Source of the DNA: Mycolicibacterium hodleri | Lineage (GTDB): Bacteria; Actinomycetota; Actinomycetes; Mycobacteriales; Mycobacteriaceae | Direction: 5' to 3' | Assembly: GCF_006439015.1 (NCBI RefSeq) | Contig: NZ_RCZG01000001.1 | Location: 434,001-498,000 of the forward strand | DNA: 64,000 bases | Shown here: in pieces, positions 56,419 through 64,000 of the stretch | How positions within the stretch are numbered: position 1 is the first letter of the stretch | Layout of the letters: each line of letters starts with the position of its first letter | Translations under genes and position numbers: made by a program | The notes under the pieces: model-generated | What the model was told of the DNA's origin: nothing | Seen by the model: only the letters and a program-made list of their open reading frames with translations | Database searches by the model: none

Positions 56419-57156
56419 ATGACCACGATGTGGGGCGCCCCGATTCACAAGCGTTGGCGCGGTTCGCGACTGCGTGACCCGCGGCAGGCCAAGTTCGTGA
56501 CGATGGCATCGCTGAAGTGGGTGCTCGCGAACAAGGCCTACTCGCCGTGGTACCTGGTGCGGTACTTCCGCCTTCTCAAGTTCAAGCTCGCCAACCCGCA
56601 CGTGATCACCAGGGGCATGGTCTTCCTCGGCAAGGACGTCGAGATCCAGGCGACGCCCGAGCTCTCCGTCATGGAGATCGGTCGCTGGGTGCACATCGGC
56701 GACAAGAACACGATCCGCTGCCACGAGGGGTCGCTGCGCATCGGCGACAAGGTGGTTCTCGGTCGTGACAACGTCATCAACACCTACCTCGACATCGAAC
56801 TGGGTGACTCGGTGCTGATGGCCGACTGGTGCTACATCTGCGACTTCGACCATCGGATGGACAGTATCGAGCTGCCGATCAAGGACCAGGGCATCATCAA
56901 GGGCCCGGTGCGGATCGGCCCGGATACCTGGGTCGCCACGAAGGTGACGGTGCTGCGCGGCACGTCGGTCGGGCGCGGCTGCGTGCTCGGCTCGCACGCG
57001 GTGGTCAAGGGTGAGATCCCCGACTTCTCGATCGCCGTGGGCGCACCCGCGAAGGTGGTCAAGAATCGCAAGTTGGCGTGGGAGACTTCGGCGGCGCAGC
57101 GCGCCGAACTCGCTGCCGCGTTGGCCGACATCGAGCGCAAGAAGGCGTCGCGCTAG
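56419..57156 (+). CDS. Left-handed beta-helix acyltransferase
   Basis: The 245-residue product has hexapeptide repeats from about residue 70 to 215 (VHIGDKNTIRCHEGSLRIGDKVVLGRDNVINTYLDIELGDSVLMAD, IGPDTWVATKVTVLRGTSVGRGCVLGSHAVVKGEIPDFSIAVGAPAKVV), the pattern of acetyl/acyltransferases. The homologous gene in M. tuberculosis (Rv3034c) is assigned to acylation of methylglucose lipopolysaccharides. Neighbouring glucosyltransferase and branching-enzyme genes support that role here. Confidence 0.87.
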   Translation: MTTMWGAPIHKRWRGSRLRDPRQAKFVTMASLKWVLANKAYSPWYLVRYFRLLKFKLANPHVITRGMVFLGKDVEIQATPELSVMEIGRWVHIGDKNTIRCHEGSLRIGDKVVLGRDNVINTYLDIELGDSVLMADWCYICDFDHRMDSIELPIKDQGIIKGPVRIGPDTWVATKVTVLRGTSVGRGCVLGSHAVVKGEIPDFSIAVGAPAKVVKNRKLAWETSAAQRAELAAALADIERKKASR

Positions 57157-57178
57157 TACCGGGTCACACCGCGAGCGT

Positions 57179-57199
57179 GCGTGTCGCGACGCGACACGC
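57179..57199. terminator. Hairpin between acyltransferase and decarboxylase genes
   Basis: GCGTGTCGC-gac-GCGACACGC has perfect 9-base arms. It fills the convergent gap between the stops at 57156 and 57218. The arm sequence is a common mycobacterial intergenic motif. Confidence 0.65.
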
Positions 57200-57217
57200 T
57201 GCTTGCACTCTGCGCAC

Positions 57218-58477
57218 TCAGGTGACATCGCGGGCCAGCAAGTCGTCCCACGTGTCGCGGCGTACTACGAGGCGTGCGCTCCCGCCGTCCGCGAACACCA
57301 CGGGGATACGACGAGCGCCGTTGTACTGGTTGGACATCGTGTAGCAGTAGGCGCCGGTGACCGGGACGGCAACAAGGTCGCCCACCGTCGGGTCCTGCAG
57401 TGCGACACCGTCGATCAGTTGGTCGCCGGACTCGCAGTGACGTCCGACGAGGTCGACGTGCGCGCCACCGCCGACGCGATTGATGACGGTCGCCTCGAAG
57501 CGCTGTCCGTACAGCGACACCTCCAGGTTGTCGCCCATGCCGCCGTCGACCGCGACGTGAGTCCGCTCGCCGCGCTTCACTGTCGTCACCCGGTAGACCG
57601 TGCAGGCGCTGGTCGCGACCATGCTGCGGCCCGGCTCGACGATGATCCGGCTGTCCTTCGGCAGCAGCGCGTCGGCCGCGGCGGCCATGGCTTCGGCGTA
57701 GTCGGCCACCGACGGCGGCTTCTCGTCGTAGGTGTAGCGGACGCCGAGCCCGCCGCCCAGGTCGTACACGTCGAACGTGCCCAGCGCGGCCAGTGGGGCA
57801 ACCGCGGCGGCCAGTTGCTCGACGTTGAGCAACTGCGAGCCGACGTGGGTGTGCAGACCGTCGCAGCGCAGCACGCCGCTGCGTTCAATGCGGGTGATCG
57901 CGGCGCGGGCGTCGTCGGGCATCAGGCCGAACTTGGATCCCGTGTGACCGGTGGCGACCGAGGCATGCGTCGCGGCGTCGACGCCGGGAATGACACGGAC
58001 CAGGCACGGTTGCGTGTGCCCAGGCGGCACGATGCGCTCCAACCGATCGATGTCGTCGAAGTTGTCGACGACGACGAGCCCGACACCTTCGCGCACGGCG
58101 AGTTCGAGCTCCTCGTCGGTCTTCGCGTTGCCATGCAGCACCAGTCGCGCCGCGTCGGCACCCGCGGCCAGCGCGGTGATGATCTCACCGCCGCCCGCGA
58201 CGTCGAGGTGCAATCCCTCCTCGGTCATCAAACGCTGAATGGCGGTGCACGGAAACGACTTCGACGCAAAGGCGACGTCCGCGCAGGGTCGACGGGTGCG
58301 GAACTCGTGTAGATACTCGCGCGCCCGGCGGCGCAGCGCGACCTCGTCGACCACCAGGACCGGGGTGCCGAAGTCGTCGGCGAGGTCGTCGAGGCGACAT
58401 CCGCCAACCACCAGAGTGCCGTCACCGTCGGTGTGGGTTCCCGGCGGGAACAGGTCGAGAACGTCTTCTCCACTCAT
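57218..58477 (-). CDS. PLP-dependent decarboxylase, diaminopimelate/ornithine (fold III) family
   Basis: The 419-residue product has an alanine-racemase-like barrel with the PLP lysine in VAFASKSFPC near residue 70. Then come LVRVIPGVDAATHASVATGHTGSKFGL, HTHVGSQLLN, the phosphate loop DLGGGLGVRY and the partner-subunit motif RHCESGDQL. It resembles LysA but need not be the biosynthetic enzyme. The ATG comes 4 bases after the glucosyltransferase stop, so it is probably in the polysaccharide operon. I do not recall it there in M. tuberculosis. Confidence 0.85.
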   Translation of the reverse strand: MSGEDVLDLFPPGTHTDGDGTLVVGGCRLDDLADDFGTPVLVVDEVALRRRAREYLHEFRTRRPCADVAFASKSFPCTAIQRLMTEEGLHLDVAGGGEIITALAAGADAARLVLHGNAKTDEELELAVREGVGLVVVDNFDDIDRLERIVPPGHTQPCLVRVIPGVDAATHASVATGHTGSKFGLMPDDARAAITRIERSGVLRCDGLHTHVGSQLLNVEQLAAAVAPLAALGTFDVYDLGGGLGVRYTYDEKPPSVADYAEAMAAAADALLPKDSRIIVEPGRSMVATSACTVYRVTTVKRGERTHVAVDGGMGDNLEVSLYGQRFEATVINRVGGGAHVDLVGRHCESGDQLIDGVALQDPTVGDLVAVPVTGAYCYTMSNQYNGARRIPVVFADGGSARLVVRRDTWDDLLARDVT

Positions 58478-58481
58478 CGGG

Positions 58482-59732
58482 CTAGCCGCGGTCGGGAAGT
58501 GGGTGCTCGACGATGACGCGACGGCGATGTGGTTCGCGCTCGCGGCGCTTCGCGGCAAGGTAGACCTGCGCGGTTTCGGCTGCCACCGTGTGCCAGTCGA
58601 ACGCCGAGTCGAGTCGTTTGCGGGCAGCAAGGGCGTGACCTTGAGCGGCTGCGGGATCGTCGAGCACAGCCCGCACCGCACCGGCGAGAGCGGCGATGTT
58701 CCGAGGCGGGAAGGACCTTCCCGTCTCGCCGTCGAGTACTGCTTCGCCGAGTCCGCCGACGTTGGAGGTGACCAGCGGGGCGCCGGTCGCGGCCGCCTCG
58801 AGCGCGACGATGCCGAACGGCTCGTAGTGGCTGGGCAGCACCGCGGCGTCGCAGTTGTGTAGCAGCGCCACCAGTTCCTTGTGGTCGACACGACCAACGA
58901 AGTCAATTGCCTTGATTACCTTGTGCTTTCGTGCCTGTTCGAGCAGCCAGTCCAGTTGGGTGCCGTCCCCTGCGACGGTGAGCGTGGTGCCCGGATGTGT
59001 CCGCCGGATGCGCGGCAATGCGGCAATGGCGTCGTGCACGCCCTTCTCGTATTCGAGGCGTCCGAGGTAGAGCAGCCGCGCAGGCCCCCGCCGCGCCGTG
59101 CGGCGGGCGTACGGCCACAGGCCCGCGTCGATTCCGTTGCGGATGACCCGTGACTCAGCCAGTCCCGGGCCGAACAATTCGGTGATCTCTTCGCCCATCG
59201 ACGCCGAACACGTTATGAGAAAGTCGGATTCGCGCACCAGCCAAGACTCCACCGCGTGTACCTGGCGGCTGATCTTGCCCGACACCCAGCCCGAGTGCCG
59301 TCCCGCTTCGGTCGCGTGGATCGTCGAGACCAGTGGGACGTCGAAGTGTTCCGCGAGCGCGATCGCGGGGTGCGCGACCAGCCAGTCATGAGCGTGCACC
59401 ACGTCGGGTCGCCACGGCGTGGTGCGTCGCTCCCGCGTCTTCAGTGCCAGCCCCGCACGGACCATCGAGTGCCCCATCGCCAGCGTCCACGCCATCATGT
59501 CCGTGCCGAAGTCGAATTCGTGCGGATCCTGGGCAGCGGCGATCACGCGCACGCCCTCGCTGACGTCGTCGCCGGAGGGGTGAGTACTCGGGTCGGTGCC
59601 GGTTGGTCGCCTGCTGAGTACGACGACCTCGTGGCCGGCGTCGGCCAGCGCCGTGGCGAGGTGGTGGACGTGGCGCCCGAGGCCGCCGATGACGACCGGC
59701 GGGTACTCCCACGAGACGAGAAGGACCTTCAC
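58482..59732 (-). CDS. Alpha-1,4-glucosyltransferase (GT4 family) of polymethylated polysaccharide synthesis
   Basis: The GTG at 59732 (VKVLLVSWEYPPVVIGGLGRHVHHL) gives 416 residues. It has the donor-binding N-terminus, VVHAHDWLVAHPAIALAEHF, and the C-terminal nucleotide-sugar site LPSHYEPFGIVALEAAATGAPLVTSNVGGLGEAV with the EPFGIVALE motif. It closely resembles M. tuberculosis Rv3032, which elongates methylglucose lipopolysaccharides and contributes to glycogen. The branching enzyme gene is 111 bases upstream on the same strand. Confidence 0.92.
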   Translation of the reverse strand: MKVLLVSWEYPPVVIGGLGRHVHHLATALADAGHEVVVLSRRPTGTDPSTHPSGDDVSEGVRVIAAAQDPHEFDFGTDMMAWTLAMGHSMVRAGLALKTRERRTTPWRPDVVHAHDWLVAHPAIALAEHFDVPLVSTIHATEAGRHSGWVSGKISRQVHAVESWLVRESDFLITCSASMGEEITELFGPGLAESRVIRNGIDAGLWPYARRTARRGPARLLYLGRLEYEKGVHDAIAALPRIRRTHPGTTLTVAGDGTQLDWLLEQARKHKVIKAIDFVGRVDHKELVALLHNCDAAVLPSHYEPFGIVALEAAATGAPLVTSNVGGLGEAVLDGETGRSFPPRNIAALAGAVRAVLDDPAAAQGHALAARKRLDSAFDWHTVAAETAQVYLAAKRREREPHRRRVIVEHPLPDRG

Positions 59733-59843
59733 GAGGCGCTCACCACTCACCACTCACGCCCTGGCCGCGCGAGCGTGCACGAAGTGCCACTCCCGAAGGA
59801 CGTGTCCCGTACGGCCAGGCACGCCTGCGGCGGGGCGAGGGGG

Positions 59844-61436
59844 TCACCGGGGGAGCCGCCGGGCATCGAGCGCGCCGAACAGTCCGTCGGCGCGATTCCA
59901 GTTGCCGGCCAGACGCTCCGCGTGTTCGCGTCGGCCCGCCGCCAAGGCGTCCGCGATCTCCCGCGTGGCATGGGCGTGAAGGTGAGCGCGATAGCGCGCG
60001 TAGTCGGCTGCGGTGTCCTTGCTGACCATGAACGGCCAGTCGCTCGACACGGTCAGCAATGCCTCGCGCAGGATCTGGTCGGCAACGTTGTCGCGGGGAG
60101 TGGGTGCCCCCACCGCGGCATGTTGTGTCAGCGCCTTGTCCACGGAAGCCAGAGCGGTGTCGACAACCTCGGTGTTCAGGTGCACCAAGTCGGTCACCCG
60201 GTCCCCATTCCATACCTGCCAGTCCTTGCCCGAGCCCCAAGAGCTGGAAGGCAATTCGACGGGGGAGCCGATGAAGCCGTCGGTGATCGCGTCGGAGAGC
60301 GTGCCGACGCGGATCCCGGCTTCGGGCAGTGCCCGCAGCACCCGCTCTAGCCAGACCGGACCCTCGTGCCACCAGTGGCCGAACAGTTCGGTGTCGAACG
60401 CGGCCACGACGTGGGCGGGCCTGCCGAGGCGCGCCGATTCCGACGCGAGCCTGCGGCGCACCGTGTCCACGAAGTCGGCCACGTGAACGTCGACGGCATG
60501 GTCGGCGCGTTGCGGTTCATAGGGTGCCTTCTCCTCCGACGGCACGGCGCGGCCGGTGACGCGGGCAGGCTTGAGGCCGGTGAGATGGTCGTAGGTATGG
60601 AAGTCGCGGTAGGCGGAGCGGCCCGGGTACCCCGACTTGGGTGACCACACCCGGTAGCTGACTTTCAGGTCGCGGCCGAAGGCGACGACGTCGGAGTCCC
60701 CGACCGGTCGACCCAACGCGGTGTCGCCGTGCAGCGTCGGGCCGTCGACCATGAAGTGCGTCACCCCCGCTGCGGCGTACCCCCGCTCGAGCCCGGGTGA
60801 GTAGGCGCATTCGGGCGCCCAGATGCCGCCGGGGACGTGAGCGAAGCGCTGACCCGCGTCGGCAAGGCCCTCGCGCAACGCGAACTCACGGAGCCGCGGG
60901 TGGAGCAACGGCTGGAACGGATGCGCGAGTGGTCCGCCGAGTAGTTCGATCGCGTCGGCGTCGATGAGCTCGCGCAACAGTGGACTGCCCCCGTGGCGCC
61001 AAGCCGTCGCGAATTCGTCGAGGGCCTTGCCCGCTTCTTCATGTTCGCGAACGCCGAACGCGCGCAGGGCATCCGGAGCTGCATAACCGGTGCCACCGGC
61101 ACTGCGCCGGACCGCTGCCTCCTGCCCACGTAGCTGCCAATTAGAGAGCCAGTGGTTCATGCCGTCGAGGCAGTACGGATCGTCGAGCTGGGCGGCGACG
61201 ACCGGCGTCATCCCGAGGGTGACCAGGTGGCTGCGGCCTTCATCGGACAGCCTTCGCAGAAGCGCCACCAAGGGTAGGTACGTAGCAGCCCACGACTGGT
61301 ATAGCCACTCCTCGCCGACCGGCCAACGGCCGTGGTGCGCCAACCACGGTAGGTGGGTGTGCAGCACCAAGGTGAATAGTCCGGGTATTCGTGCCTGCGG
61401 GCTGGAGCGCAGCGACCGGGGGCTGGTCTCGGTCAC
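59844..61436 (-). CDS. Glycoside hydrolase family 57 branching enzyme
   Basis: The 530-residue product has the GH57 pattern: LVLHTHLPWLAHHGRWPVGEEWLYQ, then GGIWAPECAYSPGLERGY with the catalytic Glu, then the second acid in HVVAAFDTELFGHWWHEGP. A helical C-terminal domain (SSDWPFMVSKDTAADYARYR) follows. It should form alpha-1,6 branches in an alpha-1,4-glucan. Start GTG overlaps the upstream methyltransferase stop as GTGA. Confidence 0.92.
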   Translation of the reverse strand: MTETSPRSLRSSPQARIPGLFTLVLHTHLPWLAHHGRWPVGEEWLYQSWAATYLPLVALLRRLSDEGRSHLVTLGMTPVVAAQLDDPYCLDGMNHWLSNWQLRGQEAAVRRSAGGTGYAAPDALRAFGVREHEEAGKALDEFATAWRHGGSPLLRELIDADAIELLGGPLAHPFQPLLHPRLREFALREGLADAGQRFAHVPGGIWAPECAYSPGLERGYAAAGVTHFMVDGPTLHGDTALGRPVGDSDVVAFGRDLKVSYRVWSPKSGYPGRSAYRDFHTYDHLTGLKPARVTGRAVPSEEKAPYEPQRADHAVDVHVADFVDTVRRRLASESARLGRPAHVVAAFDTELFGHWWHEGPVWLERVLRALPEAGIRVGTLSDAITDGFIGSPVELPSSSWGSGKDWQVWNGDRVTDLVHLNTEVVDTALASVDKALTQHAAVGAPTPRDNVADQILREALLTVSSDWPFMVSKDTAADYARYRAHLHAHATREIADALAAGRREHAERLAGNWNRADGLFGALDARRLPR

Positions 61437-62221
61437 CGTCGCACCGCGATGGCTACCAGGTCCAAGCTCTGATCGATGTCCGGGCTGTCGTGGTCGCTCG
61501 CATCGAGCAGGTCGAAGTCAGATGTGCGGACCGACTCGACGTCGGCCAGCAGCCCGGCGGGCCACGGTGCGTCCGCCAGCGCCCGTGCGATCTGTGCGTC
61601 GATGATCGAGCCACCGTGGCGCGCGTCGAGTTCCGCCAACCGGGCGCCATGGAACACCCCGAGCATGGCCTCGACCGCGAAGCCGGAGTCGGTCAGCAGT
61701 TCGGTGAGCTCGGCGGCGTTCAGTTCGCGGGTGTGGAAGGGGTTGATCGGGGTGTCGCGGCCGGGAGAGAAGGTGATGCGGTTGGGCGTCGACACCAGCA
61801 GCAGCCCCGACGGCCGAAGGACGCGCGCGCACTCGTCGACGAACTGAGCCTGGTCCCAGAGGTGCTCGATGACCTGGAAGTTCACCACGACGTCGACGCT
61901 GGCATTCTCGAGTGGTAGCTCGGCCAGATTGCCCTGGCGCATGTCCACGCGGGGGTAGCGCGCCCGTACGTGGGCCACGGCCGAGTCGTCGTAGTCCAGC
62001 CCGATGACCCGGTGCGCCACGTTGGCGATCAGGTCGGCGCCGTAGCCCTCGCCGGAACCGGCCTCGAGCACGTCGCGGCCGACGCAGCGGTCCAGCAGTC
62101 TTTGATAGACCACCTCGTGGCGGCGGAACCAATAGTTCTCCTCGGCCAGTCCGGGCACGGTGCGTTCTCCGGTGAGGGGGAGGACGTCTTCGGACGGCTC
62201 TGGACGAGAAAAAGTGCTCAT
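61433..62221 (-). CDS. SAM-dependent methyltransferase of the polysaccharide locus
   Basis: The 262-residue product carries DVLEAGSGEGYGADLIANV (SAM loop near residue 50), VIGLDYDDSAVAHV, GNLAELPLENASVDVVVNFQVIEHLWD and LRPSGLLLVSTPNR. It matches Rv3030, proposed to methylate glucose residues of the polysaccharide. It is the first gene of the minus-strand unit methyltransferase, branching enzyme, glucosyltransferase, decarboxylase. Confidence 0.9.
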   Translation of the reverse strand: MSTFSRPEPSEDVLPLTGERTVPGLAEENYWFRRHEVVYQRLLDRCVGRDVLEAGSGEGYGADLIANVAHRVIGLDYDDSAVAHVRARYPRVDMRQGNLAELPLENASVDVVVNFQVIEHLWDQAQFVDECARVLRPSGLLLVSTPNRITFSPGRDTPINPFHTRELNAAELTELLTDSGFAVEAMLGVFHGARLAELDARHGGSIIDAQIARALADAPWPAGLLADVESVRTSDFDLLDASDHDSPDIDQSLDLVAIAVRR

Positions 62222-62308
62222 TTCCCACGCAGGCTAACCCAGCTATGGCGATTGTCACTCGCTCACCAGTAGTTCAGACACCGATGGTGCGGGTAGAAGG
62301 TTAGATAG

Positions 62309-62357
62309 CACCAGCTATGGTGTGAGTGCGGACCGCATCATGTTACTGGCTAGTAAC
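62309..62357. promoter_or_regulatory. Two inverted repeats upstream of etfBA
   Basis: CACCA-gcta-TGGTG (62309-62322) and GTTACT-ggct-AGTAAC (62342-62357) have perfect arms. They stand 72-120 bases before the etfB ATG in the 207-base divergent gap. The second looks like a TetR-type operator of fatty-acid genes, but I cannot name the regulator. Confidence 0.45.
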
Positions 62358-62428
62358 CGTTGATTGCCGCACAATCCGTGATACGGCAAGGCCGGCTGCG
62401 GCCTCATCGAGGAGGACGAACCACACTC

Positions 62429-63223
62429 ATGACGAACATCGTGGTCCTGATCAAACAGGTTCCAGATTACGAAGATCGGCATCTCACCGACGGTGACTGG
62501 ACCCTTGATCGCGCTGGTAGCGATCCGGTTCTGGACGAGATCAACGAGAAGGCCGTCGAGGTCGCGCTGCAACTCAAGGAGAAGCACGCGGACGCCGACT
62601 ACAACGTGGTCGTGCTGACCGCTGGGCCGTCGAGCGCAGAGACGGCGATCCGTCGCGCGCTGTCCATGGGAGCGGACTCGGCCTACCACCTGGTTGACGA
62701 CGGCCTGCACGGCTCCGACATCGTCCAGACGTCGTGGGCGCTGGCCCGTTCGCTCGGTCAGATCGAAGACGTGGGCGTGGTCATCGCTGGCAACGAGACC
62801 AGCGATGGTGTCGGCGGCGCCGTTCCGGCGATTCTCGCCCAGTTCCTCGGCCTGCCGCAGCTCACGGCGATGCGCAGCATCGACATCGCCGACGGCAAGG
62901 TCACCGGCGAGCGTGAGACCGACGACGGTGTCTTCGGACTCGAGGCGAGCCTGCCCGCAATCGTCAGCATCAGCGAGAAGATCGTCGACGACGCCCGCTT
63001 CCCGTCCTTCAAGGGCATCATGGCGGCCAAGAAGAAGCCGGTCGAAACCCTGACGCTCGCCGGAATCGGCATCGAGGCAGACGAGGTCGGTGGCGCGCAC
63101 GCCGGTTCGACCGTCGTGTCGTCGACCCCCAAGCCGCCCAAATCGGCAGGCGAGAAGGTCACCGACGAAGGTGAGGGCGGCAAGCAGATCGCCGATTACC
63201 TCATCGCTCAGAAACTTCTCTGA
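62429..63223 (+). CDS. etfB: Electron transfer flavoprotein, beta subunit
   Basis: The 264-residue product begins MTNIVVLIKQVPDYEDRHLTDGDWTLDR. It has the conserved VLTAGPSSAETAIRRALSMGADSAYHL and the AMP-site/recognition loop ETDDGVFGLEASLPAIVSISEKI. It transfers electrons from acyl-CoA dehydrogenases towards the menaquinone pool together with EtfA. GAGGAGGA precedes the ATG at 62429. etfA follows after 50 bases. Confidence 0.95.
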   Translation: MTNIVVLIKQVPDYEDRHLTDGDWTLDRAGSDPVLDEINEKAVEVALQLKEKHADADYNVVVLTAGPSSAETAIRRALSMGADSAYHLVDDGLHGSDIVQTSWALARSLGQIEDVGVVIAGNETSDGVGGAVPAILAQFLGLPQLTAMRSIDIADGKVTGERETDDGVFGLEASLPAIVSISEKIVDDARFPSFKGIMAAKKKPVETLTLAGIGIEADEVGGAHAGSTVVSSTPKPPKSAGEKVTDEGEGGKQIADYLIAQKLL

Positions 63224-63273
63224 GCCCGTCGGACAACCCCAGACCCACACTTCTTAGAGAGCGAACGAGAACC

Positions 63274-64000
63274 ATGGCTGAAGTACTCGTGCTCGTCGAG
63301 CACGCTGAAGGAAATCTGAAGAACGTCACGGCGGAGCTCATCACCGCCGCCCGCGCGTTGGGGGAACCCTCCGCCGTCGTAATCGGTGCCCCCGGCACCG
63401 CTGAGAAGCTGACCGATGGTCTCAAGGCCGCCGGCGCTGCCAAGATCTACGTCGCCGAATCGGACGTCGTCGAGCAGTACCTCGTCACGCCGAAGGTGGA
63501 TGTCATCAACGCCCTGGTCGAGTCTGCATCGCCAGTTGCCGTCGTGGTCGTCGCCAGTGCGGAGGGCAAGGAGATCGCCGGTCGCGTCGCGGCCGAGACC
63601 GGCTCCGGTGTGCTCGTCGACATCATCGGCATCAAAGAGGGACCCATCGGCATCCACTCCATCTTCGGCGGTGCGTACACCACCGAGGCGAAGGCAGAGG
63701 GCGACGGGCCGGTCTTGGCACTGCGTCCGGGTGCCGTCGAGGCTGAGCCGATCGCAGCGGCAGGCGAAGTGGTGACCGTGGAGGTGCCTGCACCTGCCGA
63801 GAACGCCACGAAGATCACCTCGCGCCAGCCCGCTCAGAAGAGCGCGCGGCCCGAGCTGACCGAGGCCAAGATCGTCGTAGCCGGCGGTCGCGGTGTTGGT
63901 AGCAAGGAGAACTTCAGCGTCATCGAGGATCTCGCGGACGCGTTCGGTGGCGCCGTCGGTGCCTCTCGCGCAGCCGTCGACTCCGGCTTCTACGAGGGGC
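63274..64000 (+). CDS. etfA: Electron transfer flavoprotein, alpha subunit, cut by the right edge
   Basis: From ATG 63274 the frame is open to the window end (242 codons). It begins [22 protein letters not shown], and the N-terminal domain includes [14 protein letters not shown]. The FAD-binding C-terminal domain begins at [23 protein letters not shown] and is cut in [13 protein letters not shown]. It pairs with etfB in one operon. Confidence 0.95.
   Translation, partial: MAEVLVLVEHAEGNLKNVTAELITAARALGEPSAVVIGAPGTAEKLTDGLKAAGAAKIYVAESDVVEQYLVTPKVDVINALVESASPVAVVVVASAEGKEIAGRVAAETGSGVLVDIIGIKEGPIGIHSIFGGAYTTEAKAEGDGPVLALRPGAVEAEPIAAAGEVVTVEVPAPAENATKITSRQPAQKSARPELTEAKIVVAGGRGVGSKENFSVIEDLADAFGGAVGASRAAVDSGFYEG

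Overview
The window is high-GC actinobacterial chromosome, almost certainly from a fast-growing Mycobacterium (Mycolicibacterium). Two things support this. Protein families typical of mycobacteria are present: CYP136, DinB2, SerB2, TB22.2-like and methylglucose-lipopolysaccharide enzymes. The order of the core genes also follows, as I remember it, the Mycobacterium tuberculosis stretch Rv3059 to Rv3028c. No rRNA, tRNA, CRISPR array, insertion sequence or phage gene was seen.

Layout. 0-1.5 kb: a cut-off ArsR regulator, a large hairpin, a stand-alone LeuA regulatory-domain protein and a small membrane protein. 1.5-8 kb: CYP136, TetR and SDR genes, an AAA ATPase, dinB2 with its TetR, and an FMN reductase. 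8-18.3 kb: class Ib ribonucleotide reductase (nrdHIE, then nrdF2) with NrdR boxes. Between the two nrd blocks lie a DUF5997/LysR-effector pair, a GNAT enzyme, a geranylgeranyl-reductase gene split by an in-frame stop, and a TetR/Baeyer-Villiger monooxygenase pair. 18.3-42.8 kb: an accessory nitrogen-scavenging region in two arms around the core gene adhC. 42.9-64 kb: core genes again (fecB, ctaD, serB2, a MocR/YczE pair, ABC ATPase, Nudix, echA17, methyltransferases, the methylglucose-lipopolysaccharide locus and etfBA).

The accessory region is the main point of interest. The left arm (18.3-24.4 kb) holds an agmatinase-family ureohydrolase, a TetR, an orphan peptide-type solute-binding lipoprotein, an SDR and an APC permease. 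The right arm (26.0-42.8 kb) holds two operons. Operon 1 encodes two DUF1989 proteins, a biotin-dependent urea/guanidine carboxylase and allophanate hydrolase. This gene set fits guanidine degradation: guanidine to carboxyguanidine, then allophanate, then ammonia and CO2. Operon 2 encodes a Dpp/Opp-type ABC transporter, an isochorismatase-family hydrolase, a second solute-binding protein, a metallo-beta-lactamase-fold hydrolase, an unrecognised protein and a 2-oxoglutarate/Fe(II) dioxygenase. Both promoters carry a pair of CTGTCA-nn-TGACAG palindromes about 95 bp apart. A TetR gene lies divergently beside operon 2, so it probably controls both operons together. A GlnR-like half-site lies exactly 45 bp before the second palindrome in both.

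My reading, which is inference, is that operon 2 imports a larger guanidino or ureido compound and breaks it down. The guanidine or allophanate released would be finished by operon 1, under substrate control (TetR) and possibly nitrogen control (GlnR). Other notable points are a 33-bp in-frame MIRU-like tandem repeat joining two permease genes by ATGA overlaps, 24-bp repeats lengthening a MocR linker, a leucine steric gate in DinB2, and a PLP decarboxylase inserted in the polysaccharide locus.
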